Assembly (NCBI GenBank): GCA_016709545.1
Contig: JADJMO010000005.1
Span: 1 to 64,000, forward strand
Origin: Myxococcales bacterium
GTDB lineage: Bacteria > Myxococcota_A > Polyangia > Polyangiales > JADJMO01
Direction: 5' to 3'
Length of the DNA: 64,000 bases
Shown in pieces: positions 36,729-45,159 of this stretch (position 1 is its first letter; each line of letters begins with the position of its first letter). The notes under the pieces are model-generated. The model had not been told where the DNA came from. It saw only the letters and a program-made list of their open reading frames with translations, and ran no database searches. Both the position numbers and the translations under genes were made by a program.

Positions 36729-37402
36729 GCCTCGAGGTCTTCGCCGAGGACGTGTGGACGGTCACCCGTCCCCAGCGCTTCCTCGGCGTCGAGTGCGGCA
36801 CGCGCATGACCGTCGTGCGGCTCGCGAGCGGCGACCTGTTCGTCCACTCGCCGGTGCCGCTCGACGACGCCCTCGCTGCCGAGCTCCAAGCCCTCGGCGA
36901 GGTGCGGGTGATCCTGGCACCGAGCCTGTTCCATCACCTCTCCGTGCCCCAGTGGGCGGCCGCCTACCCGAAGGCCCTCCTCACCTGTTGCCCTGGCCTC
37001 GTCCGCAAGCGCCCCGACGTGCACTTCCACCGCGCCCTCGGCGACGCCCCCGAGCCCGAGTGGCAGCACGACCTCGAGCAGGTGCACTTCTCGGCCCGCA
37101 CGATGGAGAGCGAGATCGTGCTCTTCCACGGCAAGAGCCGCACGCTGATCTGCGCCGACGCCATCTTCAACTTCTCCACCCACGCTTCTCGCCTCACGCG
37201 CGTGGTGGCCCGCCTGCTCGGCAACACGACCCCAGGCGTCACCTGGCTCGAGCCGCTCATGATGCGCGACAAGCCGAAGGCGCGCGCGCAGCTCGACCGC
37301 ATGCTCGCCTGGGACCCGGTCCGCCTCGCGATCGCCCACGGGGAGCCCGTCCGCAGCGAGGGGAAGCGGGTCCTCGCGGAGGCCTACGCCTGGATCCGAT
37401 AG
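36725..37402 (+). CDS. DUF4336 metallo-hydrolase-like protein
   Basis: 225 aa from GTG 36725. DVWTVTRPQRFLGVECGTRM, LVHSPVPLDDALAAEL-like segment (FVHSPVPLDD), APSLFHHLSVPQW and LICADAIFNF follow the DUF4336 pattern, a metallo-beta-lactamase-related fold with reduced metal ligands. Substrate unknown. Coupled to tal by four-base overlap. Confidence 0.7.
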   Translation: MSLEVFAEDVWTVTRPQRFLGVECGTRMTVVRLASGDLFVHSPVPLDDALAAELQALGEVRVILAPSLFHHLSVPQWAAAYPKALLTCCPGLVRKRPDVHFHRALGDAPEPEWQHDLEQVHFSARTMESEIVLFHGKSRTLICADAIFNFSTHASRLTRVVARLLGNTTPGVTWLEPLMMRDKPKARAQLDRMLAWDPVRLAIAHGEPVRSEGKRVLAEAYAWIR

Positions 37403-37407
37403 ATGGG

Positions 37408-37435
37408 TTGACAGCCGATACATCCGACTTATTCT
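37408..37435 (+). promoter_or_regulatory. TTGACA-16-TATTCT promoter of FadR-type regulator gene
   Basis: Consensus -35 TTGACA (37408-37413) and TATTCT (37430-37435), 13 nt before ATG 37449. No Shine-Dalgarno in the short leader. Being directly upstream of a regulator, it may also be the autoregulatory site. Confidence 0.6.
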
Positions 37436-37448
37436 CCGGGTCACCCCG

Positions 37449-38201
37449 ATGGCGAAGCCCATCCCCGACCCGCGCAAGGCCGACGTCGTCGCCCGCGATC
37501 TGCTCGACCAGATCTCGCACGGCGTCCTCGCGGTCGGCGCCATCCTCCCGAAGGAAGACGAGCTCGCCACCCGCTACGCGGTGAACCGCAGCGTCGTCCG
37601 CGAGGCCATCAAGCTCCTCGAGGTCCACAAGCTCGTCCAGCCGGTGCGGCGGCGCGGCACGGTCGTCCTCGACCCCAACGCGTCGCTCAGCCCCGACGTC
37701 CTGCGCGCCAAGCTGCGCAGCACCGTCGGCGCGGTCGACCTCGCCTTCCTCGAGAGCCTGCTCGAGGTGCGCGCCGCGCTCGACGTCCTCATCTGCGGCT
37801 GGGTCGCCGAGCGCCGCAAGAAGGCCGACCTCGAGGCCATCGAGGCCCAGATCGCCCACATGCGCGCGCTCGTCGGCGACGACGCCGCCTACACCGAGGC
37901 CACCTTCGAGCTCGGGCTGCTCCTCGCGAAGGCCACCCACAACCCCGTGGCCGTGATGCTCTCGCACTGGAACCGCGCCGTCGTCGCGGATCTCCCGCAC
38001 GTGTTCGGGGTCGCGCGCGCGAGCGCCGGTCCCCACCTCGAGGGGCTCACCATGCTCCTCGATCGCTTCCACGCGCGCGACGTCGAGCAGGCGCGCGCGC
38101 TCGTCCAGACGTTCCACTCGTGGGCCACGCCGCGCATCCTCGCGGCCGCCGCCCTCGCCAACGGAGAACCCCTCGCTCGGGTCAAGAAGGAGCTGCGATG
38201 A
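37449..38201 (+). CDS. GntR/FadR-family (FCD) transcriptional regulator
   Basis: 250 aa. N-terminal winged helix with LATRYAVNRSVVREAIKLLE as the recognition region, and GTVVLDPNA as the wing; C-terminal FCD helical domain (LESLLEVRAALDVL, FELGLLLAKATHNPVAVM), which binds a small acid and, often, a metal. Ligand unknown. It overlaps the C45 acyltransferase gene by ATGA, so it probably regulates it. Confidence 0.88.
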   Translation: MAKPIPDPRKADVVARDLLDQISHGVLAVGAILPKEDELATRYAVNRSVVREAIKLLEVHKLVQPVRRRGTVVLDPNASLSPDVLRAKLRSTVGAVDLAFLESLLEVRAALDVLICGWVAERRKKADLEAIEAQIAHMRALVGDDAAYTEATFELGLLLAKATHNPVAVMLSHWNRAVVADLPHVFGVARASAGPHLEGLTMLLDRFHARDVEQARALVQTFHSWATPRILAAAALANGEPLARVKKELR

Positions 38202-39922
38202 ACTCTGTCTCTGCCACCCAGTCCATCCACCGCACCGCCGACAACGGCACCCTGCGCCGCACCCACGGCCTCAACGTGCTCTCGGTGAGCGGCACCTACT
38301 ACGAGATGGGCCGGCAACACGGCAGCCTCCTCGCCGACGAGATCCGCCGCGGGCCGATCCCGTACTACCGCACCTTCGTGGAGAAGATCATGCGCGGTGC
38401 GGCCCCCGGCGTGCTCGGCCGCGTCGCCCGTCGCGCGATGCAGGAGACCGTCGGTCGCCGCGTCGCGCAGCAGATGCCCGACTTCGCCCTCGAGACGATC
38501 CGCGGCATGGCCGACGGCGCCGGGCTCCCGTTCGCCGAGGTGCTCGAGGGCTGCACGATGCCCGATCAGCTCGTGTGGCTGGCCGGGAAGGTCATCGGCC
38601 TCAAGGGCGTGCCGCCCGCGGTGCGCCACCGGCTCTCGCTCGGCCTGGGGTGCACCAGCGCCCTCGCGTGGGGTGCCGCCACCACCGACGGCAAGCTCTA
38701 CCACGCGCGCAACCTCGACTATCACGGCGTGAGCTGCTGGCCGAGCACGAGCACCGTCGCCTTCCACCGCCCCGCCACCGGCCAGCGCTACGTCTCGTGC
38801 ACCGCGGCCGGCGTCGTCCTCGGCGGGTTCACCGCGATGAACGAGGCCGGCCTCACCCTCACGGTGCACCAGCACATGTTCACCGACCGCGCCGCGCTCG
38901 GCGGCACGCCCATCGCCACCGTCGGCGACATCGTCATGCGCGAGGCGAAGAACCTCGCCGACGCCGAGGCCATCCTCGCGCGCCACCGCCCGATCGGGTG
39001 CTGGACCTACCTCGTCGCCGACGGTCACGCGAAGGAGGTGCTCTGCTGGGAGGAGGACCCGCAGCGGCATGTCGCGCGCCGCATCTCCGCCGCGACCGGC
39101 GAGAGCACCTTCGGCTACGCCAACATCTACCTCGACCCCGAGCTCGGGGCGACCGAGCGCGATCTCTTCCCCACCTACTGGCGCCACAACCACGGCCGCT
39201 ACGCGCGCGCCAACGAGATCCTGCAAGAGCGCCACGGCGCGCTCGACGCCGAGGGCATGGGCGGCATCCTCGCCGACGTGGGCGACCCGCGCTGCCGCCT
39301 CCGCGACTCGATCGCGATGACGCTCACCGTGGGCTCGGTCGTGTTCCGGCCCGAGGACGGCATCCTCTGGGTCGGCACCGGCGAGGCCCCGACGAGCCAC
39401 GGCACCTTCGTGCCCTTCTCGCTGCACACCGGCGACGTCGCGCCCGGCGTCGCCCCGTTCACCCCGGGCGAGCGCTTCGACCCCAAGGCGCGCGACGCCT
39501 TCGAGCACTGGCGCAAGGCGTACGTGGCCTACGTCGACCACGAGTCGGTGCCGGACACCCGTCGCGCGCTCGCCATGGCGTGCACGCTCGCGCCGGAGCA
39601 GCCCACCTACCACGCGGTCGCGGGCCTCTTCGCGCTCAAGGAGTGCGACACCAAGGAAGCCACCCGCATGCTGGACACCGCGATCGAGCTCGGCCACCCC
39701 GACGAGCAGCGACTGGCATCGTTCCACCTGTTCCGCGCGCGCGCCCACGACGTCGCGGGCGACCGCGCGGCGGCGAGCCGGGACTACCGCGCGGTGCTCG
39801 GCCAGCACGCCGACCCGAACGTGCGCGATGCGGCGCAGAAGGGCCTCCGTCGCGCCTACACTCCGCGCGACGCGCGCAAGCTGCACGTCGATCTGTCGCT
39901 CGGCGACGTGATGGCGCCCTGA
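38198..39922 (+). CDS. C45-family Ntn hydrolase/acyltransferase with TPR tail
   Basis: 574 aa. Leader of about 150 residues, then the Ntn core beginning at Cys152 in LGLGCTSALAWG, with YHARNLDYHG, NEAGLTLTVHQH and RLRDSIAMT. This matches peptidase C45 / acyl-CoA:6-aminopenicillanate acyltransferase-like hydrolases, in which the nucleophile Cys becomes N-terminal after self-cleavage. The last 100 residues look like TPR (AMACTLAPEQPTYHAVAGLF). It would hydrolyse or transfer an acyl amide in the cytoplasm. Operon with a FadR-type regulator suggests control by an acyl ligand. Confidence 0.75.
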   Translation: MNSVSATQSIHRTADNGTLRRTHGLNVLSVSGTYYEMGRQHGSLLADEIRRGPIPYYRTFVEKIMRGAAPGVLGRVARRAMQETVGRRVAQQMPDFALETIRGMADGAGLPFAEVLEGCTMPDQLVWLAGKVIGLKGVPPAVRHRLSLGLGCTSALAWGAATTDGKLYHARNLDYHGVSCWPSTSTVAFHRPATGQRYVSCTAAGVVLGGFTAMNEAGLTLTVHQHMFTDRAALGGTPIATVGDIVMREAKNLADAEAILARHRPIGCWTYLVADGHAKEVLCWEEDPQRHVARRISAATGESTFGYANIYLDPELGATERDLFPTYWRHNHGRYARANEILQERHGALDAEGMGGILADVGDPRCRLRDSIAMTLTVGSVVFRPEDGILWVGTGEAPTSHGTFVPFSLHTGDVAPGVAPFTPGERFDPKARDAFEHWRKAYVAYVDHESVPDTRRALAMACTLAPEQPTYHAVAGLFALKECDTKEATRMLDTAIELGHPDEQRLASFHLFRARAHDVAGDRAAASRDYRAVLGQHADPNVRDAAQKGLRRAYTPRDARKLHVDLSLGDVMAP

Positions 39923-39925
39923 CGG

Positions 39926-41977
39926 TCAGGAGACGCGGGAACCGGCGGCGCGGGCCACGGTCGGCGAGAGCAGCGCGAGGTCGGCGTCGCTCTCGCCGCG
40001 CACCGCGAGGATCATGCCCCGCGACTCGAGGCCCATGAGCTTGGCCGGCGCCAGGTTCGCGACGACCACCACCTGCTTGCCGACGAGCGCTTCGGGCGCG
40101 AAGGTCTTGCCGATGCCGGCGACCACCTGGCGTGGCGCCTCTTCCCCGAGGTCGACCTGCACCTTGAGGAGCTTGTCGCTCTTGGGCACGCGCTCGCACG
40201 AGAGCACGGTGCCGATCCGCAGATCGACGCGGGCGAACTCCTCGTAGGCGAGCTCCTTGGCCGGCTCGATCGGCGCGCGGCCCTTCTTCTCGGGCTTCTT
40301 GTCGGCAGCCTTCGGGGCCTCGGCGGGCACCTCGGGCGCCGTGGTCACGCCGAGCGCCGCGAAGATGCGCGCCTGCCCGTCGGCGTCGATCTTGGGGAAG
40401 ATCGGCTGTCCGACCGTGAGCCCCGCGGTCGGGCGATCGGGCGTCCACGTGAGCGCCAGCGCGTCGGTGCCCTGCGCCGTCGCGAGCGCGGGCAGGCCGA
40501 GCTGCGCGCGCATGCGATCGCTGACCGAGGGCATCACGGGCCACACGAGGACCGAGATCCAGCGGAGCGCCTCGAGCGTGGTCGCGAGGATGGTGTCGAC
40601 CCGGGCATTCTCGCCCTTCTTGGCCTCGGCCCAGGGCGCGGCCTCGTCGACGTACTTGTTGCCGGCGCGGATCAGGCCCCAGATGGCCTCGATCGCCTTG
40701 TGCGGCGCGACCTCGACGAAGCCGGCGATGGCGCCGGCCAGCGCGGTGCGCGCGGCCTCCTCGAGCTTCTCCTCGAGCGGCCCCTTGGCGGTGGCGGCGA
40801 GCGTGGGCTGGTCGGCGCGCAGCTTGGTCACGAGGCCGAGGTTGCGGTTGAGCAGGTTGCCGAGCGAGTCGGCGAGCTCGGCGTTGTAGCGAGCGATGAG
40901 CTGGGCGTGGCTGAAGTCGCCGTCCTGTCCGAAGTTGATCTCGCGCAGCAGGTAGAAGCGCACGACGTCGGTGCCGAGCTCGCGCGCGAGGGCGAGCGGC
41001 TCGACCACGTTGCGCAGCGACTTGCTCATCTTCTGGCCGTTGATGGTGAGCCAGCCGTGCACGAACACCTTCTTCGGCAGCTGCTCGTCCGGGAAGCCCG
41101 CGGCCATCAGGAACGCAGGCCAGTAGATGGTGTGGAAGCGCAGGATGTCCTTGCCGACCAGGTGCACGTCGGGCGGCCAGAACGTCGTGCGGAGCACGCT
41201 GGTCTCTTCGCCGCGGGCGGAGAGGTAGTTCGTGAGCGCGTCGAACCACACGTACATCACGTGCTTCTCGGCTTTGTCGCTCCCGGACCGTCCCAGTCCG
41301 GTCCTCCGCTCCGGGTCGTCGTCGGGCACCGGGATGCCCCACGAGAAGCTCGTGCGCGAGACCGAGAGGTCCTGCAGGCCCCCCTTCACGAACGAGATGA
41401 CCTCGTTGCGGCGGGTCTCTGGTGCGACGAACGAGGGGTACTTCTCGTAGAACGCGAGCAGACGATCCTGGAACGCGGAGAGCTTGAAGAAATAGGTGGG
41501 CTCCTCGAGGACCTGCGGCTTGGTCCGGTGGATCGGGCACACCTGGGCGCCCTCGTGCTCCACGAGGTCTTTCTCGGTGTAGTAGGCCTCGCACCCGACG
41601 CAGTAGAGCCCGCGGTAGGTGCCGGCGTAGATCGCGCCCGCGTCGCGGCACTTGCGCCAGAGGTCCTGCACCACGCGCACGTGGCGGTCCTCGGTCGTGC
41701 GGATGAAGTCGTCGGGCGTGCACGAGAGGTGTGGCCACGCCTCGCGGAACTTCTGGCTCGCGCCGTCGACGAACGCGCGGGGCGCGACGCCGAGCTCCTT
41801 GGCCCGCTGCTCGATCTTCTCGCCGTGCTCGTCGGTGCCGGTGAGGAATCGCACCTGGCTGCCGCGCAGGCGGTGGAAGCGCGCGAGGGCATCGGCGACG
41901 ATGGTCGTGTACGCGGTGCCGAGGTGTGGCACGTCGTTCACGTAGTAGATCGGCGTGGTGACGTAGAAGCGGTCCAT
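39926..41977 (-). CDS. metG: Methionyl-tRNA synthetase with in-frame repeat insertion
   Basis: 683 aa from ATG 41977. Class I synthetase: PHLG (17-20), zinc knuckle YCVGC and QVCPIH (Cys3His rather than four Cys), KMSKS (316-320) and a C-terminal tRNA-binding OB domain (about 583-683; VDLRIGTVLSCERVPKSDK). Attaches Met to tRNA. Between VPDDD and KHVMYVWFDALT, where relatives join directly, there are about 16 extra residues (222-237). They are encoded by the hairpin repeat at 41270-41314, in frame and without a stop. The remaining sequence is intact, so the enzyme should still fold with a surface loop there. The long upstream in-frame extension is not coding. Confidence 0.93.
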   Translation of the reverse strand: MDRFYVTTPIYYVNDVPHLGTAYTTIVADALARFHRLRGSQVRFLTGTDEHGEKIEQRAKELGVAPRAFVDGASQKFREAWPHLSCTPDDFIRTTEDRHVRVVQDLWRKCRDAGAIYAGTYRGLYCVGCEAYYTEKDLVEHEGAQVCPIHRTKPQVLEEPTYFFKLSAFQDRLLAFYEKYPSFVAPETRRNEVISFVKGGLQDLSVSRTSFSWGIPVPDDDPERRTGLGRSGSDKAEKHVMYVWFDALTNYLSARGEETSVLRTTFWPPDVHLVGKDILRFHTIYWPAFLMAAGFPDEQLPKKVFVHGWLTINGQKMSKSLRNVVEPLALARELGTDVVRFYLLREINFGQDGDFSHAQLIARYNAELADSLGNLLNRNLGLVTKLRADQPTLAATAKGPLEEKLEEAARTALAGAIAGFVEVAPHKAIEAIWGLIRAGNKYVDEAAPWAEAKKGENARVDTILATTLEALRWISVLVWPVMPSVSDRMRAQLGLPALATAQGTDALALTWTPDRPTAGLTVGQPIFPKIDADGQARIFAALGVTTAPEVPAEAPKAADKKPEKKGRAPIEPAKELAYEEFARVDLRIGTVLSCERVPKSDKLLKVQVDLGEEAPRQVVAGIGKTFAPEALVGKQVVVVANLAPAKLMGLESRGMILAVRGESDADLALLSPTVARAAGSRVS
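41270..41314. repeat. REP-like palindromic repeat, copy B (inside metG)
   Basis: Second copy of the 45-bp hairpin repeat (see 34657-34701). It falls in metG codons for about residues 222-236. The one differing base in the core is in the hairpin loop, and the arms are unchanged. Confidence 0.75.
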
Positions 41978-42052
41978 CGGAAGCTCGGGGGGTAGCGCCG
42001 CGCCGCCGCGGCCGCATCCGTTTTTCGCGGCAAGGGCCGGAAGGAACAATGT

Positions 42053-42058
42053 TAGAGT
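42053..42058 (+). promoter_or_regulatory. TAGAGT -10-like box, 6 nt before GTG 42065
   Basis: TANNNT hexamer in the 87-nt metG-kinase divergent gap; the context TGTTAGAGT is almost the same as at 32483-32491. Confidence 0.45.
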
Positions 42059-42064
42059 CGCCGG

Positions 42065-44179
42065 GTGACCGAGGGGCCGATCCGGGTCGACGACGATCTC
42101 CGATCGCTCGTCGGCGCCAGTCTCGACGTCCGTGGTCCTGCCGACGGCGGGCAGAGCCTGCACGGCCAGCCCTCGTCACGCGGCGTGCGCTACCGCATCG
42201 AGCACCAGCTCGGCGAGGGCGGCACCGGCGTCGCGTTCATGGCCACGCGCCAGACCGTCGACGGCGAGTCCCCGCACGTGGTCAAGGTGTTCCGTCCACT
42301 CCTCCTGCTGCGCGCGCCCGAGATCGCCGAGGTGTCGCGCAAGAAAGAGGAGGGCGCGATGCAGAAGATCAACAGCCGCGTCCCGCCGAGCCCGTACGTC
42401 GTGCGGATGACCGACTCCGGCGAGCTCGGCGTCACCTACAAGGACCGGCCGCTCGTGCTGCCGTGGATCGCGGCCGAGTTCGTCAACGGTGGCCCGGAGG
42501 GCACCACGCTCACCGAGCGCCTCACGCGCTCCGTCGAGGCCACCGGCGTCGGCTTCGACCCGGAGCGCGTCCTGCGCACGATGGCGTGCATCGTCGAGGG
42601 TCTCAACTTCATCCACGAGCTCGGGCTCATCCACCGCGACATCAAACCCGACAACGTCCTCCTCTGCGGGTTCGCCGAGACCGAGGTCGCCAAGATCACC
42701 GATTTCGGCGTCGCGCGCGCGCAGGGCCTCGAGGTCACCTTCGGCCCGCAGCCGGTCGGCACCATCGGCTACGCGGCCCCCGAGCAGCTCGGGCTCCTGC
42801 AGGCTCCGCCCACGCAGGCCACCGACGTGTTCGCGCTCGGCGTGCTGCTCTACCGGATCCTCGCCGCCGACGAATACTTCCGCCGCATCCAGTTCGCGCA
42901 GCTCGCCCTGCGCAAGGACGACGGCCCCGACCCGCGCCCCCACCTCAAGGACGCCCCTCGCCTCCACCCGGAGCTGCAGCGCAACCCGCACGTGATCGCG
43001 GCGCTCGACGCGGTGATCCGCAAGGCCACCGCCGTGCGACCCGACCTGCGCTTCCCCAACGCGCGCGCGCTGTTCGGCGCGATCGACGGCCCGCTGCGCT
43101 CGGTCACCTCGCCGCAGGCGGCACGCGGTCGGCGCTCGGCCACCCGCGAGCGGCTACGCACGGTGATGCTCGAGGCCGCGGGCCGCACCAGCTGGACCAC
43201 GCGCCACCGCACCGGCGATGACCGCGTGCTCCGCGCGATCGCCTGGGAGCCCGATGGTCGCGCGCTCGGGGTCGGCCCCGCGGGCGCGGGTGGCGTCGGC
43301 GGAGGCGGGCTCGCCTACTGGGACGGGCAGCGCTGGCACCCGGTCTCGGCGCCGGTCGGCACCCCGCAGAACGGCCTGCACTTCGCGCTCCGCGCCGCCG
43401 CCGGTCGCTTCGTCGTCGGCGGCCAGGGGGGCCTGTTGCTCGAGCTGTCCGAGCAGGGGTGGACCGAGATCTCGGCGGCCGGCGACCCGGCGCTCGTGTT
43501 CGATCGCGCGGCGGGCACGCTCGACGGCATGCTGCTGCTCGCGGGCTCCATCGCGGGCGCGCCGGCGCTGTACGTGGCGGAGCAGCGTCGCTGGCGGACG
43601 AGCCTGATGATCCCGGGCGCGTCCGCGGTCAACGGCATCGGTCAGCTCGACGAGACCCGCTGGGTGCTCGTGGGCCGCGCCACCAACGGTCAGGCCTACA
43701 TCTCGGTCTACGACGCCGACCTGCACCGCATCAGCCCGTTCCTCGCGCCGAGCCCGCGCCCGCTGCTCGCCGTCGCGAGCGACATCGACGGCGAGGGGCG
43801 CAGCAACGCTCCGCAGGCGGGCACGCGCGGCATCGCCTACGCCGTCGGCCCCGGTGGCGTCGTCGTGGCGATCCGCAGCGACGGCGACGAGATCGGCATC
43901 GAGCTCGAGGCCTGCACGACCACCCGCGACATCTCGGCGGTGGCCATCGATCCCGCAGGCATCGCCTGGGCGGCGGCCCAGGGCCGCATCCTCAAGCGGA
44001 TGGTGGGCGGTGGCACCCCCAAGTGGGAGTCGGTGCACAACTTCGACTGGCTCGTGCCCGTGGTCGGGCTCTCGGCGACGGGTGGATCGGTCTTCGCCGC
44101 CACCGTCGACGGCGCGGTGCTAGAGGGACGGACGGAGCGCTTCGCGATCGGCTCGCTGGCTCCGCCCACCCGTCCCTGA
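42065..44179 (+). CDS. Cytosolic Ser/Thr kinase with C-terminal propeller-like domain
   Basis: 704 aa from GTG 42065. Kinase domain: glycine loop LGEGGTGVAF (49-58), VVK Lys74, HRDIKPDN (190-197), DFG (213-215), AAPEQ. Unlike the other kinases here it has no membrane helix. Residues about 380-700 form repeating short beta segments (LAYWDGQRWHPV, VGGQGGLLLEL, LLLAGSIAGAPAL) like a beta-propeller, probably for protein contacts. It lies six bases before... the DUF58 gene region (11 nt), and may replace the AAA ATPase MoxR that usually leads such clusters. Confidence 0.85.
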   Translation: MTEGPIRVDDDLRSLVGASLDVRGPADGGQSLHGQPSSRGVRYRIEHQLGEGGTGVAFMATRQTVDGESPHVVKVFRPLLLLRAPEIAEVSRKKEEGAMQKINSRVPPSPYVVRMTDSGELGVTYKDRPLVLPWIAAEFVNGGPEGTTLTERLTRSVEATGVGFDPERVLRTMACIVEGLNFIHELGLIHRDIKPDNVLLCGFAETEVAKITDFGVARAQGLEVTFGPQPVGTIGYAAPEQLGLLQAPPTQATDVFALGVLLYRILAADEYFRRIQFAQLALRKDDGPDPRPHLKDAPRLHPELQRNPHVIAALDAVIRKATAVRPDLRFPNARALFGAIDGPLRSVTSPQAARGRRSATRERLRTVMLEAAGRTSWTTRHRTGDDRVLRAIAWEPDGRALGVGPAGAGGVGGGGLAYWDGQRWHPVSAPVGTPQNGLHFALRAAAGRFVVGGQGGLLLELSEQGWTEISAAGDPALVFDRAAGTLDGMLLLAGSIAGAPALYVAEQRRWRTSLMIPGASAVNGIGQLDETRWVLVGRATNGQAYISVYDADLHRISPFLAPSPRPLLAVASDIDGEGRSNAPQAGTRGIAYAVGPGGVVVAIRSDGDEIGIELEACTTTRDISAVAIDPAGIAWAAAQGRILKRMVGGGTPKWESVHNFDWLVPVVGLSATGGSVFAATVDGAVLEGRTERFAIGSLAPPTRP

Positions 44180-44190
44180 TTCTCCCCCCG

Positions 44191-45159
44191 ATGGCCCGCC
44201 CCGAGAACGAAGTCCGCGGCCTCCCGCTCCGCAGAGCCATCGACTGGGGCGAGCTCGCCCCCCTCCGCCTGCGCGCGATCCAGGTGGCCGACGGCCTCTT
44301 CGCCGGTCCGCACCGCAGCGCCCGTCGCGGCGCGGGGGTCGAGTTCGCGGGACACCGCGTGTACGTGCCGGGCGACGAGCTGCGGTTCGTCGATCCGCGC
44401 GCCTCGATGCGGCACGAGCGGATCGTCGTGCGGCACTTCGAGACCGAGACCGAGCGCGCCCTGCGCGTGGTGCTCGACGCGACCCTCTCCATGGCGTTCC
44501 GCAGCAAGGGTGCACCGGCCTCCAAGCTGGCCTACGGCGCGCTGATCGCCGCGGCGCTGGCGCGGGTCGCGCTCCGTGGACACGACCCGGTCGGCCTCGA
44601 TCTCCTCGGGGGTTCGGGCAGCCGCAGGGTGCCGCCCTCGGCCGCGTCGGAGACCTTCGAGCGCGTCCTCGGCAGCCTCGAGTCGCTCGCCGCCGAGGGG
44701 GATGCGCGCTCGTCGCCCGACCTGCTCGACGCCGCGCTCGAGGTGGCGGTGCGCGGCGCGCGGCGTGGCAGCGCCATCGTGATCCTCTCCGATTTCCTCG
44801 ACCTCCCGGAGGGTGCAGAGAGCTCCCTCGCCGCGCTCGGCACGCGCGGTCGGGCGATCGTCCTCGTGCAGATCCTCGACCCCGAAGAGGTCACCTTCCC
44901 GTTCGAGGGGCCGGTGGTGCTGCGCGCGATGGAGGGCGCGGCCGGCGAGCAGCGCGTCGTCCAGACCGACGGCCCGACCGTGCGCGACGCCTATCTGCGC
45001 GCCCTCGAGGCCCGCACCGAGGTGTTCCGGGGGGCGGCCGCCCGCCACGGCGGTGCGCTCCTCCGCGCCGTCACCACCGACGATCCCATCGAGGTCACGC
45101 GCAACGTCTTCCGCGCGATCGCCTCCCCCGCCACGGCGGAGGACTCGAAGAAGCCATGA
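44191..45159 (+). CDS. DUF58 domain protein
   Basis: 322 aa. Central DUF58 signature region GDELRFVDPRASMRHERIVVRHF (as GDELRFVDPRAS and HERIVVRHFE), followed by a vWA-like fold with a MIDAS-like VLDATLSM and SDFLDLPEG. DUF58 proteins accompany MoxR ATPases and BatA-type proteins in chaperone-like envelope systems. Stop overlaps the next gene by ATGA. No MoxR in the window. Confidence 0.85.
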   Translation: MARPENEVRGLPLRRAIDWGELAPLRLRAIQVADGLFAGPHRSARRGAGVEFAGHRVYVPGDELRFVDPRASMRHERIVVRHFETETERALRVVLDATLSMAFRSKGAPASKLAYGALIAAALARVALRGHDPVGLDLLGGSGSRRVPPSAASETFERVLGSLESLAAEGDARSSPDLLDAALEVAVRGARRGSAIVILSDFLDLPEGAESSLAALGTRGRAIVLVQILDPEEVTFPFEGPVVLRAMEGAAGEQRVVQTDGPTVRDAYLRALEARTEVFRGAAARHGGALLRAVTTDDPIEVTRNVFRAIASPATAEDSKKP

